From NCBI GenBank assembly GCA_023213395.1, contig CM041465.1, positions 200,577,741 through 200,641,740 of the forward strand: a DNA stretch of 64,000 nt, in the 5' to 3' direction. Position numbers and translations under genes: made by a program. Source of the stretch: Cycas panzhihuaensis. Lineage: Eukaryota; Cycadophyta. Each line of letters starts with the position of its first letter. Position 1 is the stretch's first letter. Shown here piece after piece: positions 11,641 to 24,375 of the stretch. Under the pieces are notes generated by a model that saw only the letters and a list, made by a program, of their open reading frames with translations, searched no databases and was not told the DNA's origin.

Positions 11641-12279
11641 TATGTGACTTGTGTAGTACATATGATTCTCTCTCATAAATGAAGTACAAGATAATCATAA
11701 TGGGTTCTTTAAGAGCCAAAAGATAAGTCCATGGTACATGTTATCCCCTCCATTTAGGGTACATTACATTAAGAAGCCTCGAAAATATAATATATGGTTG
11801 TAGAAATTAAGGAAAAATGAAGATATATAGAAACTTGTGACTTTTAACTAAAACATATCCATGAAAATAGCTCCAAAATATGTTAAATGACCTATCAAAT
11901 AAAAGGTCTCTCTATTACAAACCTAACACAATAGATAAGACTAAAAAAGGACCTCCTAATCTCAAGATATCATCAAAACTATGATAGGTACTCTAAAAAA
12001 TAATAAAAATGGGGACTAGCCCCCTCTATATGTTGGTTGCTAGTCGTCTGAAAGATCCATGAGACTAGGGGCTATAACACAAAGGAGCTAGATGGACCCC
12101 AAATATTATGTAATCCATTTAAATTTAATTTTTAATTTGCAAAAAGGAACTTAACTCCTTTTAATAAATATGCAATGTCCGCCAACAAAAAATACCCCAA
12201 AAATATATTAAAAAGATGAATACCCTAAAACTTTTAGGGTTTCAAATAATCTTTTATTATTCTATTTACCATTTTAAAA

Positions 12280-13080
12280 GCCACGCTGTCATGAGTGTTG
12301 TAGGTCTATGAGGTGGATGGAATTACAGGAATTACCATTGCGAGGACTAAAGAGAACGGGCACGCTGACGATTACACAAATGGAAATCCTTGCTTCATTT
12401 TCTAGTAGCTCAACTGAAACCACCCAGACTCTTCAATTCTCACCATGGATGTCAATCCCTTTGTGAAAGTTATTGCCTATGTAAAAGTTATGATGGATCC
12501 ATTTGCACTCGATTTGCCTAATTTTTGCATAGCAAAAACTGTCTCCTAGGAGCCGTGAAGACTCTTCGAAATGGCCATGTTTATGGCACTGGTCCTGTCC
12601 AAGGTCACGACAACTCTGACAATGTATGCAATGGCATCTTCAATGTGGTAGCCATCACAAGGCCTAAAAATTCCAAACAAAACTATCCTTATGATTCTGA
12701 GCATTCTCCTGTGCCAATTATACCTCTGTTTCCTTGTAAAAGAAAAGATACTAAACCCTGGGAATAATAGAGCTGAGGAAAAATCATATGGTATGATGTT
12801 TGATATCTCGGCCAGTTGACAAACCACTTGTAAATTATCACCATCACTTCTTTGAAGATGGTTGAGGAGTAGAATAGGATTACTAACACAACCTGTAACA
12901 TGTTGGGAGTCACACAATTTTGTAAAGGAGATGGTGTTGTAGAGTCGCATCCAAGGATTATAATGATCACGAATAACAACTCATGTAGAATATGCTCAAC
13001 TTCATACATAAGAATGAAAATGCAAAATACCAAGAACTCTATAGATCTAGCATACTTGTTAATGTCATGGCAACACCCTC
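12280..13080. other. CpG-rich unidentified segment inside the 3.2-kb element
   Basis: This stretch is visibly richer in G+C and in CpG than anything around it ('cacgctg', 'gcgagg', 'acgggcacgctgacg', 'cttcgaa', 'ctcggcc', 'gtcgcatcc'). It holds overlapping open frames on both strands: plus 12525-12767 (80 codons), minus 12546-12950 (134 codons) and minus 12689-13111 (140 codons). None contains a motif I know. It may be a captured piece of a host gene or another low-methylation sequence carried by the element, or simply a younger part of it. I cannot say which strand was coding, or whether it ever was. Confidence 0.4.
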
Positions 13081-13692
13081 CTTTTTTTTGTTTTAAAAAT
13101 ACATAAAACATAGGCCAGATTTAAAGGCCTTAAATATAATTTTTCTTTTTTCTTTTTTTTAAATATAGTAAATCATAAAAGGAGTATATATCAGCAAAAG
13201 GAATATAGAACTTTTATCCACTTATAGATCTGTAAAAAAAATTTGAAATGGAGTCACTCTTAGCCAAGAAGGACTCTATAAATTACTGTCAATAATCCTA
13301 GTTGTATTCTTGTCCACTGATGTACAACAGAGATGGTCTTCCAATAATTGGAATATGAACATAAGCTTTCGTGGACTTTTACCTACATGCAATATTATTG
13401 TGGTGCCACATGCGTGGAAGATGTCCACTTGAGAAGCTTCAACAAGCTTCAAACAACTTTAGAAAACTTCAAAATGGGGTTGAAACAACCTCTCATCAAC
13501 ATAAAAAATAGTCCTTCAAAACTTATTAACAATCCCATAACAAAATGTGCATAAGATGTAACTTGAAATTATCTTCAACTTGACAAAGTCACTAAGCAGG
13601 CATATCAAAAAATTTACAAGACTTAAAAGCTTAAAAACAAGGATAATATATACTAAGGTTTACAAGAAATGCCTCCAAGGATCGAACCTTGT

Positions 13693-13704
13693 GCTCTGAT
13701 ACCA
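13693..13704 (-). other. Primer-binding site of the 3.2-kb element
   Basis: GCTCTGATACCA on the plus strand is the exact reverse complement of TGGTATCAGAGC and directly abuts the LTR start at 13705. Confidence 0.92.
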
Positions 13705-14003
13705 TGTTAGAATTAGGAATGTAATAATCACACCAAACCCTAATGGTGAGTAAAAGAATAAAGTAATAAAGTACAAAAGATGAAGTATGTATAAAATGAA
13801 CACCATGTTGGAGAATTAGCCAAAATTCAATTATGAATAATGAAGAGTACATACTTATAATACAAGCTCAACACTAGTGAGAGAACCCTATTGGACTTCT
13901 TAAAGGGGGCACACATATCAAGGTGGCCCATAACTCTCATATAAAATATAAGAAATAGAGAGAGTTTACATAGAGTTAATATAATTGGGTATTACACCTA
14001 ATA
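13705..14003 (-). repeat. 5' LTR of the 3.2-kb element
   Basis: Starts TGTTAGAATTAGGAATG and ends ACACCTAATA, where the final CA has become TA. It is followed by the TTAAT target duplication. Confidence 0.92.
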
Positions 14004-14008
14004 TTAAT

Positions 14009-15987
14009 AAAGTGGATTTCATGATTAAATCTTCATTAAATATCAATTTTTGTTATTTTTTTATTAAATTTTTACTCCATTGTCATCACATTTTTAGAAC
14101 AAAATCATATTTTTGGTAGGTGAAAAATGTGATGATCATATTTTTCACTATCATATAATGAAAATTTAGGCAAACTGCCAAAATTTTATATGCCACCACC
14201 TAGATGTGGTAGGATTTGACTTTTTCGATGCCTAAAAGTGTTCTTAAGTCAATTTTGATTAAGAAGTGAAGGAGAAGAAGTGATTTTAGTTCTAGTTTTG
14301 TGAAGATTTTTGAAGTTTTTTGGAGATCTCTTGAGGACTGATAATGTGAGTTTGAATACTTGATTATTTAAAGACTATTGTGTGAAATCTTTAAAAAATA
14401 TTATTACTGTGTTGCTATTCTTTGATTGTTGATGGTTTAAGCTTTCATTTTTCTTAAATCTTCATCAATTTTATACTTCAAACTTCTTCTAATTTGGTAA
14501 GATCTTTCCTATTGAATTTTAGGCTTATTTCTTGGTGTTTTGACTTAAGAACTTTTCTTTTTATTGGATGATTGCTGTAATACTCTTGTTTTAGTTTTTG
14601 ATACTAAAAGGTCAGCCATTTATAGGGTTCTTTAAGGGTAGACTAGAATAGGTCATGATCATCTCTCCACCATACATCTAGCTATTCATTTCCACTATGT
14701 CATAACAATTTGTATTTTAATCAAATTTTCATTCCTTTTTTAAATTATTTGACTCTAATTTGACCTCTTTTGAGTGTTGTTCTTCCTTCTTTGATCTTTC
14801 TTTAAAGAAAAGTTTGTGGAAATGTTGGTTAGTTGAAAAGAAAACTATCATTTTGAGGCGTTCTTCATAATAGAAAGGAAATTCTTACATGTTTTTTTGT
14901 GATTTCATACACTTTTATTTTCAAGTTAGCTCATTTATCTTGAGAATAAAAAGTTGAGAGTGTTGTATGGTTAAAATATTTCTAATTTCTAGTACTGCAT
15001 TGGATTTAAGGATCTTTTTAGAGCTCTTACTACTTCAATTGAGATAGAACCTTTGGGGATTAGTTTCATGTGAATGATTATTGTTCAGATTTATGATTTG
15101 TACATCACCTCATAGGTTTGAAAATTATTAGAAAACAATAGTAGTTTCTTTTAAGAATCTCTTATTTTTTATGCATTATTTCATTACTTTTTAAGAGAAT
15201 TAATTACATGCATCAAAGTTGGAGCATATTAACTAGGTTTACATGTTGATTGGTTTCTTTTAAAAGAAATTTGCATAAAAAATTATATAGTGAATTTTAG
15301 ATTTTGACTAGCATCATCTCCTTTGAAGTGAAATGTGCACATTGCATATAGGAAAGCTTTCTTTTATTGTTGCATGCATATATTTCATTTTGAAAAAATA
15401 GAAAAAGAAAAAAGGAAAAGAGAACTTGCATGCATTATTTCTTGTTTATTTTCTTTCAAAAAAAAAAGAAAGAAGGTTTATCTGAATTTGATCTTATAGT
15501 TTCTTTAGTTGCATTATCTTACTCTCTTGGTTTCATCTCTTTGTAATCATATAAAAAATATCTAGAAAGGAGAAAAGACAACAAAAGCTACCCCATTAGC
15601 TTACCCTCTCTCACATCTTAGTAAAACTCGAAAGGTTAAAATCATCATATGAGAGGAATCCATAGGAAAGACATTAGGGATATTGTAAGTGTGACTTTAA
15701 ACTTAGAACTCCTTCATGAAGTTGTATAGGTTAGTAGATTCTATCACCCCATTTTACATCCATGCCTTTTGTCATATCTCACACTTAGGTAGGTAACACT
15801 ACTAGGCAAAGACTCCTCCTTAGGAGTTGGTCAAAGATGGTCTTTTAAGTCTTCTTAAGCTTTGTGTTTACTAATTTTAATCACAAAAGAATTAAGAGAC
15901 ATTAAGTTTAGGCCCCCTTAGATCCCAACCATCTTTCTAGCAACTCTATTGGGGATTAAACCCAAGAACCTCCTAGAACACCATACA
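14009..15987 (+). repeat. 5' LTR of the Tat-like gypsy, second part
   Basis: Matches 28696-30777 nearly continuously, including a short T-rich promoter-like and A-rich region around 15370-15480 (30110-30200 in the 3' copy). It ends CCTAGAACACCATACA, seven bases before the primer-binding site. Confidence 0.92.
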
Positions 15988-15993
15988 ATCTTT

Positions 15994-16013
15994 TTGGTGA
16001 CCATACTAGGGAG
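15994..16013 (+). other. Primer-binding site of the Tat-like gypsy
   Basis: TGGTGACCATACTAGGGAGA equals the TGGCGACCGTGCCGGGGA-type site of Tat/Athila-like elements if each difference is a C-to-T or G-to-A change. It lies just after the LTR, as expected. Confidence 0.8.
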
Positions 16014-17199
16014 ATATGGAAACAACAACACCTATACCTAGGTACTCGTTAAGACTTTAAGGCCTTTTTCCTGATTTTCAAGTGCGCCCATCACACTTTG
16101 GTTAGGACGTTTTATCATCTTACATTGAATCTTAAGAATTTCAAGCACATGATACATATGTTTATCCTCCTAAAGATTCAACCCAACTATACAATATACT
16201 GGTGGAAAAGAGATATCTAGAACCTTCTTAGTATCTTGGTGATCCTTCTTTTGTAAATCCTTCTTTTGCATAGGAAGAACCACCTTTGGGTTAGTTACAT
16301 CCAACTTTTTTTGAGTTGATCCTTACTAAGATCCCTACTCCACTATGTATGCCTGGTTACCATGATCTATTCCATCCAGAGACTCATACCATGCCATCTC
16401 TACCACAACATGTTCAAATTGATCCATTAGGTGAAGACTATAAGTCAATTAAGGTAGACCCTCCACCTGAATCCATGTGGTCTCCTCACCCTTCTCATCC
16501 TCCTTCACCGAGACCTGTGTCATGACCTCATTCTCTACCCTTGGAGGAAGTTGATGATTATAAATCCACTCATTCATAACCTTGTCAATCTTCTCTTAGG
16601 TAGCGAGTTCACATTTATTCTTCCCATTCCATACCTCTAATTTATAGAGGTGATACCACTACTATTGCTCATGGTATTCTTAGCACCATGCATATATCCA
16701 CTTCTAGCTAAGTGGTTATGGCCTCACCTAGTTTATGACTGATTCGGTCTTACTCCACTAGGATTGCCTCTTTGAATCCTATTTCTTCTACCACTTAAGT
16801 ACCCCCTCATGCATCCTATATCATTTGGTCTCATGGTGTTAGGCCTTGCCCACCATCACCTAGAGTGCCTAATGTGATTTCCTCATCACAACATGTTTCT
16901 CACACTTATTTAGCACATCCACATGCTTTAGTAGGACAATCACAACTTTTGAGGACTTCTAATCACACTTCCTCTTTGCATATTCCTAGGTTTAGCCTGC
17001 AACCTCACCTTTTCTACTCCTTTAACTAAAGTTTCCTATAAAACCTTATATCTCAAACCAACTCTATGGTTAACCCTACAATATAGTTTATTCCTCCTTC
17101 TACTTTTCCATCTCAGGATGTTTTATAACAACAACTATAATCTCAATAACCTATTCATTAATCTATTCCTCATCCATCATCTTTGCCTTAATGTCCTAC

Positions 17200-18110
17200 T
17201 ACATTAAGGCCAAGGAGGCCCTTACTAGATTATATGAAGTCTTCCTTCTTGCGTGAGTTCTTGTTGTCACCTATACCCCCATTCCTTCTTGAGTTGCCTA
17301 AATTTTCTAGTGACTCTTCTCAAGACCTCGTGTCCCATATATAGGCATTTACACTTACTTGCATAGATTTTATGTCATATGACTATGTTATGATGTGTTA
17401 ATTTCCTAAATCACTTCAAGGTGATGCCTTGAAGTGGTTTTATCACCTCCCTTTAGCTTTGATTCTCTCGTTTTAGTAACTAGTTGACTCCTTTATCAAC
17501 TATTTTGATGTAATAAGACCATTTGAGTCGGGCATCAAATCTTTGTTGGTAATTAAACAAAATAATAATAAGACTTTGAGGGATTTTGTCTAGAGATTTC
17601 AAGACCAAGGCCACACTTTCCATTTACACCTTGATCCTAGTTTGTTGTTTAATCTATTTACAAATGCATTGAGGCCCTATGTATATTTAGAAGTTTTGAA
17701 GCTTGATTCTTAAATGTATGAGGAAGCAGTTGATAGTTGTTTGGCTTTAGAAACATTCAAAATATAAACAAGCATCAAGAAGGTTGAGAAACCTATGTCT
17801 TTTAAAGAACCACTTCATCCTACAAAGGCTACCCATCCTAAGCCTACCTATGATCATCTTACTTCTTCAATTAGATCACTTGAGTGTGTGATCAATACTA
17901 AATTATGTGTTGATAGCCCATCTCTAGCTTAACCCTCATAAGAGACTAAAGTCATTTATTTGACCAAGGGGAGGAAGAAACAAGCTCCTCCCCCACCTGC
18001 TTCTTCCTCTAGAAAGACGAAATAGTGCTCCTATCATCAAATAGATGCACATGATAGAAGTGACTACTGAACTATTTAAAATATAATTCATAACACAAAT
18101 GCTCAAGTAA
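17200..18110 (+). pseudogene. Tat-like gypsy gag remnant
   Basis: This coded the capsid and nucleocapsid precursor. Readable in one frame with stops, it contains the retrotransposon gag core, for example FPKSLQGDALKWFYHLP at about 17400-17452 (the family motif LxGxAxxWF), then FINYFDVIRPFESGIKSL and TLRDFVQRFQDQ-like text with Gln codons changed to TAG. At about 18030-18070 a knuckle reads CSYHQIDAHDRSDY: Cys, His and His are present and the last Cys is now Tyr. Upstream, 16300-17200 is proline- and serine-rich in the same direction and was probably the N-terminal part of gag. Confidence 0.85.
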
Positions 18111-18121
18111 ATCATTCTTCC

Positions 18122-19069
18122 ATGTTACCGCAAGACCAAATGATCCACAAGGATCCATTGCCTCAACATGGTGAGAAAACTAGTAAAGATAATAAAAGTA
18201 AGGAGAAGCAGATACAAGATGATGAAAATGAACCTTCAAGCTCTAATTCACTAAAGAAGACTACCACTTCCATAAACATTCCAACAGAAAGAAACACTAA
18301 TCAATCTCGCCCACCTCCTAAAGGTGGGGATACCAAGAGAACCATAAACATGGTGGAGACTTCAAAGAGTGTAGGTCTATCCAAATCATCTAATGATTTG
18401 ATGTTAAGGAATCCTAACTCTTTACCTATAGTATCCCCACATTCCATCAGGTTTAGGTCCATTCCCTCTAGTTTAAAGGATGGATCTTTCTCTTTGGTAG
18501 AAGAATTAAAGACTATTCTAGTAGGCATATTGGTTATTGATATGCTTAAGTGTTTCCTTGAGAAGTATCAACTTTTATTTAATACATTAGGAGTCCTTGT
18601 GGTACCTTCTTCATCTACTTCTACTATTTCTTTTGACCTCTCTACCTTACCTACTCATTCTGCCCATGCACCGAATGACATTCCTCTATTTTATATTAAG
18701 ATCATCAAGGATGATATTAATATCAAGCTGGTTATCATTGATAAAAGATCATCTATTAATATAATCTCTCTTTGTCTTATTGAGGATTTAGAAATTTCCA
18801 TCTTTGATCCATGCAAATGGATCTGCTAAGGGTATGATAAGAATCAAAAGGTGCCCTTAGGTCAAGTTATTCTTCCCCTCACATTAGAAGAAAATATAGT
18901 ACTTACTGACCTTACTATCATTAACTTGGATTTAAAATATAATATCCTTTTGGAGAGACCATGGATCATAGAAATGGCAATACTTTATTCCTCCCTTTTT
19001 GGTGAACTCAAGTTCATCCATGAGGGAGAACTTAAAATCATTAAATGGAAGCCAAAACCTATTATGTAA
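18122..19069 (+). pseudogene. Tat-like gypsy gag C-terminus and aspartic protease remnant
   Basis: An open frame of 235 codons (18122-18829) continues after one stop at 18851-19069. Its first half is polar and rich in Lys, Ser and Pro. The second half holds the retropepsin fold: LVIIDKRSSINIISL at about 18730-18775, where the active D[ST]G or DGG has become DKR, then about 80 residues on LERPWIIEMA, matching the LGRPWL motif of Tat proteases. The protease would have cut the polyprotein. The changed active site shows it is dead. Confidence 0.82.
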
Positions 19070-20160
19070 TCAGTTCCTTTCATTGAGATCTTTTCGAAAC
19101 CTAATGAATCCTCAAATTCTATAGAGTATTTATTTTAATCACTTGGTTTAGGTTAGTACTTTGATATTGAAGTCCTTTCAACTCACCAGAAGTGAAGGAT
19201 ATGGATTTAGTTAAAGTTATCCCTTCATCATTAGTCTCCCTATCTATTCCTATTTCCTCAGACTTGACTAATTACCTTTTAGTTCCTTTGTCTTCTCTTT
19301 CCGATGAAGAAGTGGCTTCTCTCTCCATCATATCTTATCAAGATCCACTCTCAAGTGAACTTGTTAGCACATATCCTATTCATGCTCATTTCTCATAGGT
19401 TTTGTGCTTACCCTTAGGGGCAAATCTAGTGGTTCCTTTTCTGACCACTCACCTAGTAACTACGTCCTCAAGTTTCGTTGCACATGATTTACACATTGAT
19501 GCTTACCCATCTTTCTCTCACTCCTCTTTCTTTAAGACATGGTTGAATAGGCATGAGAAGAAGATATTATTGCATTGACACCCAAACCTAGCATCAGATG
19601 GTGAAGATACTAATTCACTTGATACAGGTCAAAATAGTTCCAAAATCTCCACTAAAGTACATGAAGTCAATTCCATTTCTACTCTATCTTTTCCTTCCTA
19701 TCCTCATACAGATCATCCTATATCTTCATTTGTCTTGATATCTAGGTCCTACCATGATCAAGACATAGATAATCAAGAGTTTAAATAAGCTTTTTCTTCA
19801 ATTTAGGAGTTTATAGATAGGCTTATTCTCTTTTCTCAAGTTTCATTAATCATAGAGTTTGTGCCCACTCTAAACTCTTTAGTTGGTCCTCTTCCATCTT
19901 CTATTTCTTCATCTAAGAACCTTCACCTCATCAATCTCTTTCACCTTGACCATTTCAAGAATGATGAGGTGATCAGTGAGTATTTAGTAGGTTCATCTAT
20001 TAGTTTTCCTTATGGACATTATAAATTAGGGTTTTCTAAAGTTATAATTAATTATTCTTAACTCTAGGAGTCTATTTCTTCGATTGAGTCTGCCCCTTCC
20101 CATTTCAAGGAAGGAAATGCAATGCTTATGGAATAAACCATTGATGTAGACTTAGAAATA
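19070..20160 (+). pseudogene. Spacer between protease and RT of the Tat-like gypsy
   Basis: Two short frames (19192-19398 and 19861-20061) are Ser/Pro/Leu-rich and follow the same direction as pol, but contain no domain I know. Tat-type polyproteins have a long variable linker here, which is the simplest reading. Confidence 0.5.
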
Positions 20161-20164
20161 GATG

Positions 20165-21560
20165 ATGTTCCTTGAATTATCAAGTTGGGAGCTAGCTATA
20201 CTCCTTAAGAGATCACCCAGTTTATGGCTATCTTCCATGAGTTCTGCTCAATTTTTATGTGGGACTATAAACATATATAAGGCCATGATTCCCAAATCAA
20301 TGAACATAATATTATTGTTATTCCTAGAATAAAACCCAAATGACAAATGCAACACCCTATCCATCCTTTCCTCTCTCTTGACATTAAGTAAGAGGTAGAG
20401 AAGTTGTTAGGAGTAGGATTCATCAAGGGTGTTGGTTATTCTTAATGGGTCTCTAATATAGTTCATGTAGTAAAGAAGAATGGTACAATTCAAATTTGCA
20501 TCGACTTTCATAACATCAATGATATATATCCCAAAGATAATTTCCCTCTTCCCTTTCTTGATTAGATTCAAGATCAAACCATTGGTTTCAAAGTAATGTC
20601 TCTCATGGATGGTTTTCTAGGATATAATTAGATTTTTATTACACCTCGTGACTACCATAAGACCACTTTCACTACTCCTTAAGGCACCTTTGTTTATAAA
20701 GTCATGTTATTCATATTAAAGAATGTTGGTGTGACATATCAAAGGGATATGGTCTAGATTTTCCATGATTTGATTGGCAATATTATTATCATTTATCTAG
20801 ATGATATGCTTGCCCTTTCATGTAAGAGACTTGATCATTTGCATGATCTTAGGACCATTTTTGAAAGGTGTAAAAAATATCGCTTGTATCTAAATCCTTC
20901 TAAATGTGTTTTTGTCATTACATTAGGGAAGATGTTGGGAAATATCATTTCTCAAGATAGGATTAGAATTGATCCTAAAAAAATTGAGGTTATTATTCAA
21001 ATGCCTCCTCCCAAGACTAAAAAATAAATTAAATCTTTTCTAGGTAGGCTTGGTTTTCTAAGATGTCTCATCGTTGATTTCGCCTTAGATGATAATCCTA
21101 TTACTAATCTTTTGAAGAAAGATATTGAATTGCAATGGACTCCTTAAGTTCAAGAGTCCTTTAATAAGTTGAAGTAAGCCTTGGTTTAGGCTCCAGTTCT
21201 CACCCTGTTAAGGTTTGATAAGCCGTTTATTCTATACACTTCATCTACTGAGGAGTCACCAAAGGGTATGTTAACATAAGAGGACAATTTTAATAAAGAG
21301 AGAGTTATATATTTCATTATTAGGACACTTATGGTGACCAAGCTCCATTATCTTTTTCATAAGAAAGAGTGCCTTTCTTTAGTTTTTACTACTAAGAAAC
21401 TTCACCACTACCTCCTTGGGAATAGGATCCATCTTATTGTCCAATCAGATCCTATAAGGTATCTACTTACCAAGTCCAACCTTACTGGTCATCTAGGTAA
21501 GTGGTCTTTGTTACTTCAAGAATTCAATTTATAGGTGATGAATGGAAAGTCCAAGAATGA
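20165..21560 (+). pseudogene. Tat-like gypsy reverse transcriptase and RNase H remnant
   Basis: RT copied element RNA into DNA, and the RNase H removed the RNA strand. Motifs in order: WVSNIVHVVKKNGTIQICID (about 20450), DNFPLPFLD, SLMDGFLGYN, KTTFTTP with the next Trp or Gln lost, then YLDD at 20794-20805 in the catalytic loop, still with both Asp. KMLGNIISQDRIRIDPKK and FLGRLGFLRC follow. The connection and gypsy RNase H include LYTSSTEES and LHHYLLGN. Stops fall at former Gln and Trp positions. The sequence order and wording are those of the Tat/Ogre lineage. This is the best preserved part of the element. Confidence 0.93.
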
Positions 21561-21839
21561 TCTGATCATTCTAGAGATCATGTCTGATGCTCCTCTTCCC
21601 AATCTTGCTAACCATCCCATTGATGATTCTCTCCCTAATGAACATATCTTCCATATTTAGGGCATCCCTTATGATGATCCATGGTATGGTGAGATTAGAT
21701 TGTATCTTCATGATTAATCCATCCCTTCTCTTACTACTTCAAAGAAGAGAAGATAGATCTACACAACTACTAGGTAATGTCTTTTACTTAATAACATATT
21801 GTATAAGCATTCTTTTAATGGGGTTATACTAAGATGTCT

Positions 21840-22905
21840 TTCATCCAATGAGTCCTTATTTACCTTAATAGAATCCCATGAGGGGATATGTAGTGGGCAC
21901 TTTGGTGGTGGATCAATGGCCCAACATATTCTTTGTATGGGTTATTATTAGCCTACCTTATTTAAAGATGCCCACTCTTATGTTCAAAAGTGCCAAAAAT
22001 TCCAATCCCATTTAATTTTAATACATTAACCTATAAAAGGAATGAAGTCAATAGTTTCACCTTAGACCTTCTCCCAATGGGGTCTTGACCTCATTAGGCA
22101 GATCTTCCCAGCATCTTCAAATGGGCATAAGTTCATTCTAACTACGACTGAATATTTTACGAAGTGGAGTGAAGCTATCTCATTAGTTTCTACTATTGGA
22201 AAGATCATGGCTACCTTTATATTTTAGCACATTATTTATATATTTCAACACAAAACCTTGTTTTATAATACCTACACCAGTGAGATATGTAATAAGTTTT
22301 GTATCACCCATAGAGTATTCGTCCCATATCATCCTTAGGCAAATAACTAGGTGGAAGCGTTTAACAAGATATTAGCCAAGATTATGGCTAAGGTAGTTGT
22401 TACTTATCACATGGATTGGCACTCCTAGTTATTTTTGGCATTGTGGGCCTATAGGACCTCCATAAGAAACACCATAGGTATGACACCTTTTTTGTTTATT
22501 TATGGCTTTGAAGCTATTTTACCATTAGAAGTGGAAATTCCTTCTCTATGAATCTCATTGAAGGAATTTACTAATGAACAATTTCAATGGGAAGCTCACC
22601 TTCTAGAGTTGGTGAAGTTAGATGAGATTCATTTATAGGCCTTGCAGAATAATATGGCATCCAAGGCTAGGGTCCAAGTTGCCCATAATAGGCAACTTAG
22701 ACTTAGAAAGTTTAACTTTGGTGATAAAGTTTTAAAATTAGAATATTTACATGATAGGCAACATAAGTTTTCTCCTAAATAAACATGACCTTTCTTGATA
22801 ATTGAGTATTTAACTAATGAAGCCTATTAGATTTTGACATTGGAAGGATTAGAGTTTAAGAGGCCCATTAATTCTTAATATTTGAGAAGATTTTATGCCT
22901 AGTAG
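21840..22905 (+). pseudogene. Tat-like gypsy integrase remnant
   Basis: The integrase would insert the DNA copy in the genome. Visible parts: HEGICSGHFGGGSMAQHI and CQKFQSH from the HHCC zinc domain; WGLDLI and GHKFILTTTEYFTKWSEAI from the catalytic core, with the first Asp kept. The region that should carry the second catalytic Asp (DNG) is shortened to FYNTYTSEICN at about 22250-22290. Then VEAFNKILAKIMAKVV, LALWAYRTSIRNTIGMTPF and YGFEAILPLEVEIPSL follow. The C-terminal part has NFGDKVLKL and ends with LRRFYA. Stops again replace Gln. Confidence 0.92.
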
Positions 22906-23924
22906 CATGCATATGACTACCTTTGCAATAAGGATAAACTACAACTCTAAAACTTGTTCCTTTCCCTAATAAGCTAAAACTATGGGCAACTTCCTCCCTT
23001 CTTTTTAATATCTCTTTACTTTCGCTAAGTGTTATTATGCTTTTATGACAGATCCTACTCATGATTATGCAAGTTTCCTACTCTTTCTAGCTCCTATACT
23101 GATTGCAAGTTTATGATCACTCAGATCTTGTTCTCCTTTAAATTCCATACTTGAAAGGGAACTTAGGCCCCAACTTTATTTTATTTTCATCCCAGAAAGA
23201 GAAATGTCTTCGTTAGCTTTGAGTACCTACTTATTGATTTAGAATTTACTTTCATTTGCTAGTTTGTTGCTTAGGGATTTCTTTTTTGGTTATATATTAA
23301 CAATTGTTGATTGTTTATTTATCCTTAGTTCTCTCTATTAACCCTTTAGAGTAGATACTCATTCTATCGCATTCCTTTCATACTTGGAGACACAGTGATT
23401 TTGATCTCCTCTTTTTCCATAGTTCGTTACTTAAGAAGATTGACCTTATTTCCTTTTTAGATTCTATTAAAAAGGAGAAATCCTTATTATATCAAGTAGA
23501 AGAGTTTCTTAAGTGGATAATTATAATCTTATTCTTATAAAAGGTGGAAGTGAAAAGTAAAGAAAAGTGAAGTAAAGTAAAAAAGAAAAAGAAAAAAGTT
23601 AAAAAGAAAGTAAAAGAAGTTTGTTGTTTTCATCCTCTTATAATCCGAGGCAAGTTAGGTGATGGATTCATCCCCACCTATCTATCTATAGGTTAGGTTC
23701 ATTTAGATGAGTCATTCAAGATTTTTAGATCTAGTTACTTGGGTCCACCATGGCCTTAATTACAATTGAACCCTGCTTGACACTTTGTCATTTTTATCAT
23801 AATCATCTTACTTGGGTTCCTTCTTCTTTCTTCATCATAATCAGAGATCTACCTCTATTACCATCCCATTACTAATTTATTCCCGTACCTTCTCTCATCA
23901 ATCACACAGTCTCTAAGTTTTGAT

Positions 23925-24190
23925 CCTCTCATTCCTATGGCATTAAGTATCTTCACTAATGGGAGTAGTAGAGGAAACCTAAGACCATTTACTTCTACTT
24001 GGGTGGTTTATGACCAATCAAGGAGTCCCCTCTTTTCCATAGGTTTATTCATACCTAAGGCAACTAATAATGAAGCTAAATACTTTGTTATCATAGGAGC
24101 CTTATTAGATGTCTCTTACTTTTACCTTGGACCTATTACTTTATATATTGACTCTTAGGTTATTATATCAATTGGTTGGGATGTATCAGG
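23925..24190 (+). pseudogene. Second RNase H-like domain, downstream of the integrase
   Basis: An open frame (23937-24158) begins SIFTNGSSRGN, matching the first RNase H strand xxFDGSSxGN with the catalytic Asp changed to Asn (GAT to AAT). It then has ATNNEAKYFVII, the TNNxAEYxAL helix with catalytic Glu changed to Lys, and then TLYIDS followed by TAG, matching YxDSQ. Fold order, spacing and a Gln-to-stop change all fit a type I or archaeal-like RNase H. Tat/Ogre elements are known to carry an additional RNase H, as I recall usually between the first RNase H and the integrase. Here it sits about 1 kb after the integrase. All catalytic positions but one are lost. Confidence 0.7.
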
Positions 24191-24375
24191 TCTACTCCTC
24201 ATGACTCCTTCTTTTACATCATTAGGCCTCATCATTGTTATTCCTATTTTCTTTAGTGACTATTTAATATATACCTTGTACCCTTAATTTTGAAGCTAAA
24301 ACTCTCATTTCCTTGATCCTTATTGATCATGTTGTCTAACTTGCTTCTTTTGGCTAGGGTAATTCTACTCTAGAA

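Larger units (their letters stand above)
10833..14003 (-). mobile_element. 3.2-kb non-autonomous LTR element nested in the gypsy 5' LTR
   Basis: Direct LTRs of about 299 bp (10833-11131 and 13705-14003) lie between exact target duplications TTAAT (10828-10832 and 14004-14008). The uninterrupted gypsy 3' LTR has CTTCTTAATAAAGTG at the matching place, which confirms the insertion. The primer-binding site is on the left of the right LTR (13693-13704, reverse complement TGGTATCAGAGC), so the element points to the minus strand. A short purine tract (reverse complement of 11132-11141) precedes the left LTR. The 2.6-kb interior has no gag or pol that I can recognise. It holds one copy of the dispersed repeat and a CpG-rich segment of unknown origin. 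Confidence 0.93.

Noticed and set aside
12280-13080. Organelle-derived DNA as the source of the CpG-rich segment
   Set aside because: I recognise no chloroplast or mitochondrial gene in it and cannot run a search, so I left it unidentified.
18301-18528. Minus-strand open frame of 75 codons
   Set aside because: It is antisense to the gypsy gag-protease frame and has no motif of its own.
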